Positions 56,501 to 64,000 of a stretch of 64,000 bases of DNA are shown here, piece after piece. Source of the stretch: Prochlorococcus marinus XMU1419 (lineage in GTDB: Bacteria > Cyanobacteriota > Cyanobacteriia > PCC-6307 > Cyanobiaceae); assembly GCF_017695955.1 (NCBI RefSeq), contig NZ_JAAORO010000003.1, positions 496,001-560,000 of the forward strand, in the 5' to 3' direction. Under the pieces are notes generated by a model. The model was not told where the DNA came from. It did no database searches and was given only the letters and a program-made list of their open reading frames with translations. Position 1 is the stretch's first letter, and every line of letters starts with the position of its first letter. The position numbers were made by a program, and so were the translations under genes.

Positions 56501-59256
56501 CTCAAAAGTTCGAGTTTTTTAGTAATTCTCTCCATTTGTGCCGAACCTTCGTTTAATTTAAATCTGCATTCCTCAACAATATCTTTTGGAGCCTTATCAA
56601 CAAAATTTTTATTAGATAATCTCTTATTTAAAGTTTCTAATTCAATAGTCACCTTTTTTAAATCCTTGTTTAACCTTTCCTTTAATGCATCTATATTTAC
56701 AAAATCCTGAAAAGGTAAGTAAACCTCTAAATCACTTATTATCCCAGAAAAAGATTTAGCAAACTCTTTTTTATCAACAGCATTAGTTTTAAAAATAAAT
56801 ACTTCAGAAGATTTGGTTAAGGTTTGAATATCATCAACTAAATTTTTTAAAAAATTAATCAATTCATCATTATCTGAAATTAAGTAAACAGGAACTTTTT
56901 CTGATGGCTTGAGTCCTAATTCAGCTCTCAAATTTCTAATCAATCTAATAATTTCAAAGAGTTGCTGAAAGGAATTATCAAGCTTATTATCAACAAATTT
57001 ATTTTCTTGGGTTGGCCATTTTTGAAGAGATAATAATTCTTTATCTGGTTTAAGTTGCAGAGCATGCCAAAGTTCTTCAGTAATGTGCGGCATAAAAGGA
57101 TGAATCATCACCAAAATATCATTGAGCACTTTTATTAAAACCTTCTCGGATATTTGTCTATTTTTAGTCTCTTTATTATTAAACCTTTGTTTAGCAAACT
57201 CTACATACCAGTCACAAAAATCATTCCATGCAAATTCATATAGTAATTTCGCAGATTCTCCCAATTTATATTCTTTCAACAAAGCAGAGACCTTTATATT
57301 TACCTGATTCAATTTAGATAAAATCCACTTATCACATAATTCTAAAGAAATTTCATCATTCTTATTAAGTAAATTGCTATGAGAAGTCTTATTAATTAAG
57401 ACAAATTTAGTTGCATTCCATAATTTATTCGCAAAATTTCTTGAAGCTTCAACAGTTGAAGATGTGTCTTTTTTCCTATCAAAATCAAGCCGGATATCTT
57501 GTCCAGCGCCTGCAACTTCTCGAATTAAAGCAAATCGCAAGGCATCAGAACCATATTTATCTATTAAAAGTATTGGATCAATACCATTACCTGAACTTTT
57601 ACTCATTTTTTTATTATTTTCATCTCGAACAAGACCATGAATATACACATCCTTAAAAGGAATATTATTTGTGAAAGTATTTCCCATCATTGTCATTCTC
57701 GCCACCCAGAAGAAAATAATATCGAAACCAGTAACAAGAACACTATTTGGATACCATTTTTTAAAATCCGGATTATTTGTATTTGGCCAACCAAGAGTTG
57801 AGAAAGGCCATAAACCACTTGAAAACCAAGTATCTAAAACATCTTTATCTCTAACCAATTTAATATTTGCTCCAAATTTTTTATTAGCTTCGCTTAAGGC
57901 ATCCTTTTCATTTCTTGCAACAATATATGGAGTATTTTGTTCTATTGAATCTTGAGAGTCATCTAAAACGTACCATGCTGGTATTTGGTGGCCCCACCAT
58001 AATTGCCTGCTTATACACCAATCATTAATATTCTCTAACCAATCCTTATAAACTTTCTCCCAGCGTGGAGGAATAAAAGATGGTTTTTTAGAATCCATTT
58101 CATTAAGACATCCTTGGGATATATCATCCATTTTCAAAAACCATTGTGTTGACAATAAAGGTTCAACTGGCACCTTACCTCTATCAGAAAAAGGAACAGT
58201 ATGTTTATAATCCTCTATCTTTGTCAAAAGGCCTAAGTTATCCAATTCTTTGATAATTTTCTTTCTAGCCTCATATCTATCTAAATTTTGAAATTTGCCT
58301 GCATTAATATTTAAAGTTCCATCTTTGTTCATTACATTAATCTGTTTTAAATTATGCCTTTTTCCAATTGCAAAATCATTTGGATCGTGGGCTGGAGTAA
58401 CCTTGACACATCCAGTACCAAAATCTTTATCAACATGTGAATCAGCGATAATAGGTATTTCTCTATCAACGAAAGGGACTTTTAATTTGACACCAATGAA
58501 TTCTTTATATCTATCATCATCAGGATTAACTGCAACAGCAGTATCACCCAAAAGAGTTTCTGGTCTTGTTGTCGCAACTTCTAAATACTTATCTAACTGT
58601 TCACCACTTTCAGATATTAAAGGGTATTTAAAATGCCATAAATGACCATTTACTTCTTGCATTTCAACTTCCAGATCACTTACGGCAGATTGAGATTCAG
58701 GACACCAATTAACTAAATATTCACCTCTATAAATTAAATTCTTTTTATAAAGAATATTAAAAGCCTCAATAACCGCCTCGTTTAATTTTTGATCCAGAGT
58801 AAATCTTTCTCTAGTCCAGTCAACTGAATATCCTATCCTCTTTAATTGAGAAACTATTCTGCCACCACTTTGTTCTTTCCAGTTCCATGCTCTTTTCAGA
58901 AATTCAACTCTTCCAATATCCTCACTTGTTTTGCCTTCACTTTTTAATTGTTTTTCGAGAATAGTTTGAACAGCTATTGAAGCATGATCTGTTCCTGGTA
59001 AACATAAAACATTCTTCCCTAAAAGTCTTTGAAAACGTACTACAACATCAATCAAAGCTGTATTAAATGCATGTCCCATATGCAAAGATCCAGTTACATT
59101 TGGTGGCGGAATAACTATACAAAAAGGCTCTCCATCATCCTCAGGGTCAGGACTAAAGGCATTTAAACTTGCCCATTTCTCTTGCCACTTTTTCTCTACT
59201 TCAAAAGGTGAATAATTCTCTAAGGATAATTGATCATTCATCTTTGTCATATGCAA
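56497..59256 (-). CDS. valS: Valyl-tRNA synthetase
   Basis: Class I synthetase charging tRNA-Val (919 residues). The HIGH motif is HMGH in PPPNVTGSLHMGHAFN near residue 60. The editing domain includes VATTRPETLLGDTAVAVNP, and the KMSKS motif is in NKKMSKSSGNG near 550. GTDHASIAVQTILEKQL identifies ValS, and the C-terminal coiled-coil arm is present. Three Met codons lie close together at the N-terminus, so the exact start is uncertain by up to five residues. tRNA-Val lies about 450 bases away on the same strand. Confidence 0.98.
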   Translation of the reverse strand: MHMTKMNDQLSLENYSPFEVEKKWQEKWASLNAFSPDPEDDGEPFCIVIPPPNVTGSLHMGHAFNTALIDVVVRFQRLLGKNVLCLPGTDHASIAVQTILEKQLKSEGKTSEDIGRVEFLKRAWNWKEQSGGRIVSQLKRIGYSVDWTRERFTLDQKLNEAVIEAFNILYKKNLIYRGEYLVNWCPESQSAVSDLEVEMQEVNGHLWHFKYPLISESGEQLDKYLEVATTRPETLLGDTAVAVNPDDDRYKEFIGVKLKVPFVDREIPIIADSHVDKDFGTGCVKVTPAHDPNDFAIGKRHNLKQINVMNKDGTLNINAGKFQNLDRYEARKKIIKELDNLGLLTKIEDYKHTVPFSDRGKVPVEPLLSTQWFLKMDDISQGCLNEMDSKKPSFIPPRWEKVYKDWLENINDWCISRQLWWGHQIPAWYVLDDSQDSIEQNTPYIVARNEKDALSEANKKFGANIKLVRDKDVLDTWFSSGLWPFSTLGWPNTNNPDFKKWYPNSVLVTGFDIIFFWVARMTMMGNTFTNNIPFKDVYIHGLVRDENNKKMSKSSGNGIDPILLIDKYGSDALRFALIREVAGAGQDIRLDFDRKKDTSSTVEASRNFANKLWNATKFVLINKTSHSNLLNKNDEISLELCDKWILSKLNQVNIKVSALLKEYKLGESAKLLYEFAWNDFCDWYVEFAKQRFNNKETKNRQISEKVLIKVLNDILVMIHPFMPHITEELWHALQLKPDKELLSLQKWPTQENKFVDNKLDNSFQQLFEIIRLIRNLRAELGLKPSEKVPVYLISDNDELINFLKNLVDDIQTLTKSSEVFIFKTNAVDKKEFAKSFSGIISDLEVYLPFQDFVNIDALKERLNKDLKKVTIELETLNKRLSNKNFVDKAPKDIVEECRFKLNEGSAQMERITKKLELLS

Positions 59257-59347
59257 ATTTTATTTCAAGAAACTTTTTGTTTATTTTATCTTGATAGCAG
59301 CCAATTAATGGAAATAATATTAGATTGCAAAAAAAGGCTCATTAATT

Positions 59348-59689
59348 CTACAAAAGTTTGAAACCAGAACCGCAGGAACAACGTTTTGCATTTTTTGGTG
59401 TTGAAATAAGAAATCCACCACCGCTTAAATCACCGTAATAATCTAATTTTAAATCTTTAAGTAAATTAAACTTTTTTACATCCGCATATAAAGTGACACC
59501 TTCTGTTCTTGAGATAGGGGATCCATTACATGTTCCTGGCCTTAGTTTAATATGCATCCATCCTTCGGAACAATTTTTATCCTCAACCAAATCAATTGAC
59601 ATTTCTCCAGGAGAACCTCCGAAAGAAGCTTGCCTAGATAGTTCTGAAGCAGCTCTTTGACTGATTGAAAGATTGCCGATCTCAGTCAT
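59348..59689 (-). CDS. A-type iron-sulfur cluster carrier (HesB/IscA/SufA family)
   Basis: A 113-residue protein of the A-type carrier family that delivers Fe-S clusters to apoproteins. The three cluster cysteines are kept as C40 and the pair C104/C106 in RCSCGSGF. The start ISQRAASELSRQ and the strand DYYGDLSGGGFLISTPKNA fit the family. The loop after C40 is longer than usual (CSEGWMHIKLRPGTC). It begins 15 bases after tRNA-Val on the same strand and may depend on the tRNA promoter. Confidence 0.9.
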   Translation of the reverse strand: MTEIGNLSISQRAASELSRQASFGGSPGEMSIDLVEDKNCSEGWMHIKLRPGTCNGSPISRTEGVTLYADVKKFNLLKDLKLDYYGDLSGGGFLISTPKNAKRCSCGSGFKLL

Positions 59690-59704
59690 TTAAAAAAAAA
59701 TAAA

Positions 59705-59776
<72 letters not shown>

Positions 59777-59874
59777 TTATAATAAACCATTCTAATAGAT
59801 GAAGTTGAAATATTTATACTAAGTATTTAAATATTTCATGATTGAGGCAAAATTAAATTAATAAAATATATCCT

Positions 59875-60720
59875 ATGTCCTTAAACGATAGATATAACTT
59901 GCAAAAAAATTCCGATTTAGAGATTATTAAAAACTTTCAAATTTTAATATCTTATATCAAATCATTAAAAGATAAAACTTGGGGATGCCCTTGGCAGAAA
60001 ATACAGTCTCATAAATCGTTGATCCCATTTTTACATGAAGAAAGTAGTGAATTGATAGATGCGATATATGAAAAAAATGCGGATAACATATGTGAAGAGT
60101 TAGGAGATCTTTTATTACAAGTAATGCTTCATGCTGAAATCGGTTATGAAAAAAAAGAATTTGAACTAAATGATGTTATAAAAAATCTAAACAAGAAAAT
60201 TGTTAATAGACATCCATATATTTTCAAAAAAAAAGAAAAAGTATCTCTAGAAAAATCGCAACAGATTTGGGGAAATATTAAAAATTCAGGAAAAGAAGCA
60301 CCTCATATGAAATCATCAATTAGTAAAAATTTAAATTTGAAAATCAAAAATTTACCGCCAACGGTTGGAACAGAGAAAATCACAAATGTTGTTAAAGAAT
60401 ATGGTTTTAAATGGGAGAGTACCGATCAGATTTTTAAAAAGTTAGAAGAAGAGATTAATGAATTAAAGGAAGCAATAAAAAGTAATAATGATTCAAGCAT
60501 AAAAAATGAATTTGGAGATATTTACTTTACGCTTCTGAATATTTCAAACTTTTTAAAAATAAATCCGGAATCAGCTCTTCAAAAAACTAATAAAAAATTT
60601 TTAGACAGATTTTCAATCATTGAACATCATGCAGGAGATAATATTAAAAAACAAACTCCTAAAGACTTTCAACGACTTTGGCAACTAGCCAAGCAAAAAA
60701 TTAAAAGAAAAAATTCTTAG
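59875..60720 (+). CDS. mazG: Nucleoside triphosphate pyrophosphohydrolase MazG
   Basis: All-alpha NTP pyrophosphatase (281 residues) that hydrolyses NTPs and modified nucleotides. It has the two-domain bacterial MazG layout: the first EExxE-12-28-ExxD motif is in HEESSELIDAIYEKNADNI then EELGDLLLQV near residues 55-85, and the second is EEEINELKEAIK then NEFGDIYFTLLN near 205-235. WGCPWQKIQSHKSLIPFL is the family N-terminal signature. It lies seven bases before speE. Confidence 0.96.
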   Translation: MSLNDRYNLQKNSDLEIIKNFQILISYIKSLKDKTWGCPWQKIQSHKSLIPFLHEESSELIDAIYEKNADNICEELGDLLLQVMLHAEIGYEKKEFELNDVIKNLNKKIVNRHPYIFKKKEKVSLEKSQQIWGNIKNSGKEAPHMKSSISKNLNLKIKNLPPTVGTEKITNVVKEYGFKWESTDQIFKKLEEEINELKEAIKSNNDSSIKNEFGDIYFTLLNISNFLKINPESALQKTNKKFLDRFSIIEHHAGDNIKKQTPKDFQRLWQLAKQKIKRKNS

Positions 60721-60727
60721 CAATCAA

Positions 60728-61579
60728 ATGACTAATACTTCAAAATGGATAGATGAATATCATAAAGGATCAAGATTCGGACTAAATGGAGAAATTTTAA
60801 TTAAACAAAAATCAAAATATCAAGAAATTATTGTCATTGAAAATGAATATTATGGCAAAGCTTTAATGCTAGATGGTTGTTGGATGACATCATTAAAAGA
60901 CGAAAAATATTATCATGAATGCCTTGTGCATCCAGCATTAAGTAGGATTGATGAAAAATCTAATGTACTAATTATTGGTGGAGGAGACGGGGGTACAGCA
61001 AGAGAATGCCTTAAATACTCTCAAATATCACAAATTGATCTGGTAGAGATTGATGAGGAAGTAATCAAAATATCTAAAAAATTTTTAAACGAAATTGGAG
61101 GCGAAGCATGGAATGACAAAAGATTAAAAATTCATATTGATGATGGTGTTCAATGGGTAAAAAAAACAAGAGATAATTTTTACGACTTTATATTTATAGA
61201 TTGCTCAGATCCCTCAGAATTTTCAAATTTATTATTTTCAGATTCGTTTTATAGAGAATGCAAAAGAATTCTTACAAAAGATGGTATCTTAGCAACGCAA
61301 AGCGAATCACCTGAATCCTTCAAAAATATTCACATAAGTATTTTGAAAACCCTGAAAAAAATATTTACTGTCTCTGAAACTATGTATTCTTTTGTTCCTA
61401 TATATCCAAGCGGTATTTGGAGTTGGACATTCGCTTCTGAAAGAGTTTTAGATTTATCAAAGCAAAATTACGATGAAGCCCTCAGAATAGAAAAAGGATG
61501 TGAAATTTGGAATTTAAATTTTCAAAATGCAGCATTCAAAATGATGCCAAATAAAATTGTAAAAGAACTCAATTCATAG
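60728..61579 (+). CDS. speE: Spermidine (polyamine aminopropyl) synthase
   Basis: Transfers an aminopropyl group from decarboxylated SAM to putrescine (283 residues). The Rossmann core has ESNVLIIGGGDGGTARECL-type sequence (seen as VLIIGGGDGGTAREC), IDLVEIDEEVIKISKKFL and FIFIDCSDPS, the last containing the catalytic aspartate region. YYHECLVHPAL matches the gate region. It lies one base before speB and seven after mazG, so it is part of a tight transcription unit. Confidence 0.95.
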   Translation: MTNTSKWIDEYHKGSRFGLNGEILIKQKSKYQEIIVIENEYYGKALMLDGCWMTSLKDEKYYHECLVHPALSRIDEKSNVLIIGGGDGGTARECLKYSQISQIDLVEIDEEVIKISKKFLNEIGGEAWNDKRLKIHIDDGVQWVKKTRDNFYDFIFIDCSDPSEFSNLLFSDSFYRECKRILTKDGILATQSESPESFKNIHISILKTLKKIFTVSETMYSFVPIYPSGIWSWTFASERVLDLSKQNYDEALRIEKGCEIWNLNFQNAAFKMMPNKIVKELNS

Positions 61580-61580
61580 A

Positions 61581-62462
61581 ATGATAAAAAATTTATTTGA
61601 CAACGAAAATGCGATTTTTATGGGAGCAAAAAGAAGCCCTGATGATTGCGCAATTGGTATATTTGGAGTCAATTATGATGGGACATGTTCTTTCAAACCA
61701 GGAGCTAGATTTGGGCCAGAAGCAATAAGACAAGTAAGTTCTTGTTTAGAAACATATTGTCCTAAATTAAACAAAGACTTAGAAGAAATTATGTATGTTG
61801 ATTTTGGGTCAATACTAATTGATAAAAACGACTCAAAGTCCGTTATTGAATCGGTTAAATCAGCAACAAATTATTTAATTAATAAACGCCTTAGTCCTAT
61901 TATGCTTGGGGGCGAACACTCTATTACCAGAGGGGCTATTGAGGCATTAGTAAAAAAATATCCAGATTTGATATTGATTCAACTTGATGCTCATGCAGAT
62001 TTAAGAGAATCATATATAGGCAATAAACATAGTCATGCTTGTGCCATGAAAAGATGCTTAGAAGTGCTACCTAGAAAGAAAATTTTGCAAGTAGGAATAA
62101 GAAGTGGGACTAAAGAAGAATTTCAAATCATGCATAACAACAATCAGTTAGTTAACTTTTGTCCTGGGGGAAATGCACAAGAGTTAAAACAAGCCCTTCT
62201 ACCATACTCTAAATCTCCAATCTATTTAACAATAGATTTAGATTGGTTTGATCCCAGTTTATTATCAGGGACAGGAACTCCAGAACCGGGAGGATTTTTT
62301 TGGAAAGATTTTGAAGAAATCCTGATAACTTTAAAAGACTTTAGAATTGTGGCTTCAGATATTGTTGAATTATCTCCAGAAATTGATAAAAGCGGCGTAA
62401 GTAGCATAGTTGCAGCAAAAATACTTAGAAGCTTAATTTTGTCATTAGAAAATATGCAATAA
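61581..62462 (+). CDS. speB: Agmatinase (ureohydrolase)
   Basis: Mn2+ enzyme of the arginase fold (293 residues), expected to split agmatine to putrescine and urea. Metal-binding motifs are LGGEHSITRGA, IQLDAHADLRE and LTIDLDWFDPSLLSGTGTPE, all intact. GVNYDGTCSFKPGARFGPEA near residue 30 matches agmatinase-like proteins. Adjacency to speE supports the polyamine role over arginase or other ureohydrolases. Confidence 0.9.
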   Translation: MIKNLFDNENAIFMGAKRSPDDCAIGIFGVNYDGTCSFKPGARFGPEAIRQVSSCLETYCPKLNKDLEEIMYVDFGSILIDKNDSKSVIESVKSATNYLINKRLSPIMLGGEHSITRGAIEALVKKYPDLILIQLDAHADLRESYIGNKHSHACAMKRCLEVLPRKKILQVGIRSGTKEEFQIMHNNNQLVNFCPGGNAQELKQALLPYSKSPIYLTIDLDWFDPSLLSGTGTPEPGGFFWKDFEEILITLKDFRIVASDIVELSPEIDKSGVSSIVAAKILRSLILSLENMQ

Positions 62463-62512
62463 AAAATTTCTAAACTAAAGTATAAAAATACTAAATAAAA
62501 ACTAAATATTTC

Positions 62513-63625
62513 ATGGATTTGCTTAAAAGTCCTCTGTATTCAAAATATATTCAATCCAGTGCAAAATTAGTGGATTTTGCAGGTTGGGAAATGCCCATAT
62601 CATTTTCAGGATTAATCAAAGAGCATGAATCAGTTAGATCTTCAGCAGGATTGTTTGATATTTCTCACATGGGAGTAATCTCTATTAGAGGAATCAATCC
62701 AAAGGATTATATTCAAAAATTTTTTCCTACTAATTTATACTCCTTTTCTGAAGGCCAGGGACTTTATACAGTAATGCTCAATAATGAAGGGGGAATTATA
62801 GATGACTTAATAATTTATGACATTGGAATACAAGAAAATGACATATCAGAATTATTGTTAATAGTTAATGCAAGTAGATATGAAGTAGATTTTCAGTGGA
62901 TAAAAAGTAATTTAAATCAATATGAAATTTCAATAACAAATTTTAAAAAAGACAAAGTACTTTTAGCACTACAAGGGAAAAACTCATTCGATTTATTTGA
63001 AGAATGGATTGAATCTTCTATCTCAAATATCCCTAACTTTGGATGTGAATATAAAATTTTTGAACATATTTCTCCTAAAGAAAAAATTTTCGTTTCCAAG
63101 ACAGGATATACAGGGGAAAATGGTCTAGAAATACTTTTATCTAAAAAAGCAGCAATTAATTTATGGGATTTCACAATTTCCAAAAATGTTGCGCCTTGTG
63201 GCTTAGGAGCTAGAGATACTCTTAGACTTGAAGCAGGCATGCATCTTTATGGTCAAGACATAGATGAAAAAACTTCTCCATATGAAGCAGGATTAGGCTG
63301 GCTTGTACATCTAGAAAATAATCACGAATTCTTTGGAAGAAAATTTCTTGAAGAGCAGTCAAGATTAGGCATTCAAAAAAAGTTAGTTGGTCTCTCTATA
63401 GAAGGTAAAGCAATAGGAAGAAAAGGTTGCGCAGTATTTAAAGGTGAAGAAAATATTGGAATTATAACTAGCGGCAGTTGGTCTCCAACTAAACAAAAAG
63501 CTATAGCTTTTGCATACATCAATGCTTCGCATGCCTTAGTAAATAATGAAGTTCAAATATTAATAAGAGGTAAAAAATTTAAAGGGGTTATAACAAAAAG
63601 AACGTTTTATAAAAAGAATTATTAA
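62513..63625 (+). CDS. gcvT: Aminomethyltransferase (glycine cleavage T protein)
   Basis: Releases ammonia from the GcvH-bound intermediate and transfers the methylene group to tetrahydrofolate (370 residues). Motifs are [74 protein letters not shown] and [16 protein letters not shown]. It is about 17 kb from gcvH and gcvP, in the mazG-speE-speB direction, 50 bases after speB. No glycine riboswitch is recognisable in that gap. Confidence 0.97.
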   Translation: MDLLKSPLYSKYIQSSAKLVDFAGWEMPISFSGLIKEHESVRSSAGLFDISHMGVISIRGINPKDYIQKFFPTNLYSFSEGQGLYTVMLNNEGGIIDDLIIYDIGIQENDISELLLIVNASRYEVDFQWIKSNLNQYEISITNFKKDKVLLALQGKNSFDLFEEWIESSISNIPNFGCEYKIFEHISPKEKIFVSKTGYTGENGLEILLSKKAAINLWDFTISKNVAPCGLGARDTLRLEAGMHLYGQDIDEKTSPYEAGLGWLVHLENNHEFFGRKFLEEQSRLGIQKKLVGLSIEGKAIGRKGCAVFKGEENIGIITSGSWSPTKQKAIAFAYINASHALVNNEVQILIRGKKFKGVITKRTFYKKNY

Positions 63626-63680
63626 CTAAATTTACCCTCAAAGAATTATTATAAGTTATTGATAAATAAATCATACATAG

Positions 63681-64000
63681 ATGAGAAACAAAATTTGCGA
63701 AGAACTCAATAATACAGATATTGGTAAATTAGTTAATCTATGCGGATGGGTAGATAGAAGAAGAGATCATGGTGGTGTAATTTTTATTGATTTAAGAGAC
63801 CATAGTGGATTCCTACAAATAACAATTAACCCCGATGATGGAGCAAATCTATTTAAACAGGCAGAAACTCTAAGAAATGAGACGGTAATAATGGTTAGCG
63901 GAATTATTAATAAAAGGCCTAAAGACTCAATCAATAAAAATTTAAGTACTGGAGAGTTAGAGCTTAAGGTTAAAGAGTTGCAAATTCTCAACCAAATTAA
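63681..64000 (+). CDS. aspS: Aspartyl-tRNA synthetase, N-terminal part (cut by window edge)
   Basis: The first 106 codons are in the window. The anticodon-binding OB domain is clear: [54 protein letters not shown] and [14 protein letters not shown]. This matches bacterial AspRS. The catalytic domain is outside. It starts 55 bases after gcvT on the same strand. Whether it is discriminating or also charges tRNA-Asn cannot be judged from this part. Confidence 0.95.
   Translation, partial: MRNKICEELNNTDIGKLVNLCGWVDRRRDHGGVIFIDLRDHSGFLQITINPDDGANLFKQAETLRNETVIMVSGIINKRPKDSINKNLSTGELELKVKELQILNQI

Noticed and set aside
57411-58645. Open frames on the plus strand opposite valS
   Set aside because: They are antisense to an intact, highly conserved synthetase gene, encode no recognisable domain and have no ribosome binding sites.
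62463-62512. Glycine riboswitch before gcvT
   Set aside because: The gap is 50 bases and nearly pure A/T with one weak 5-bp repeat; the aptamer needs far more sequence. The gaps before gcvH and gcvP are also too short.
63613-63651. 12-base direct repeat AAAGAATTATTA around the gcvT stop
   Set aside because: Only two copies, in very AT-rich sequence, with no flanking mobile-element features; chance is the simplest reading.

Overview
This is a stretch of core chromosome from a marine picocyanobacterium, most likely a high-light-adapted Prochlorococcus. The DNA is strongly AT-rich and the genes are tightly packed, often overlapping by 1-21 bases. Cyanobacterial or plastid-type genes are present: psbZ (photosystem II), ycf23, sqdB and sqdX (sulfolipid), an acyl-lipid desaturase, cobH, and a cyanobacterial-type chorismate lyase. 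I see no phage, IS, integrase, CRISPR or plasmid functions, and no gap above 300 bases without a gene. The window cuts an alpha/beta hydrolase gene at its left end and aspS at its right end.

Layout. (1) 1-5,700: a leftward block gyrB, a small secreted SH3-like protein, two crcB fluoride channel genes, mgtE, and a group 2 sigma factor. (2) 5,800-9,200: rightward miaA, infC, a GntR-type regulator and cysE. (3) 9,200-14,000: secA, a GNAT acetyltransferase, an NTF2-like protein, tRNA-Gly(GCC), ribH and psbZ. (4) 14,100-24,350: mutS, cobH, holA, lysC, uvrB, ycf23 and tilS in alternating orientations. (5) 24,340-28,340: leftward asd-dapA-rnj. (6) 28,460-33,900: rightward tig-clpP-clpX-dnaX. (7) 33,900-36,770: leftward SPOR/SpoIID protein and a GT2 glycosyltransferase. 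(8) 36,860-41,350: rpmI, rplT, a TPR protein, thiG, sqdB and sqdX. (9) 41,360-47,100: leftward glycine-cleavage genes gcvH and gcvP, a PLP enzyme and an HTH-like protein. (10) 47,170-55,900: desC, rplI, dnaB, mnmG, chorismate lyase, two leftward genes (a basic protein and a SprT-like protease), a small membrane protein, a T4-like ATP-dependent DNA ligase and a 50-codon small ORF. (11) 55,900-64,000: leftward TVP38-family protein, valS, an A-type Fe-S carrier and tRNA-Val(UAC), then rightward mazG, speE, speB, gcvT and aspS.

The genes are mostly housekeeping: replication and repair (gyrB, holA, dnaX, dnaB, mutS, uvrB, ligase), translation and tRNA maturation (infC, rpmI, rplT, rplI, miaA, tilS, mnmG, valS, aspS, two tRNAs), proteostasis and export (tig, clpP, clpX, secA), aspartate-family amino acids (lysC, asd, dapA), one-carbon metabolism (gcvP, gcvH, gcvT), and membrane lipids (sqdB, sqdX, desC). 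No obviously new multigene system stands out. The best leads are small: an A8 tract in dnaX positioned to give a gamma-like short product, an asymmetric CrcB pair inside the gyrB block, a T4-like DNA ligase in the core chromosome, a possible six-codon leader ORF and hairpin before gyrB, and hairpins sitting on the stop codons of several genes.
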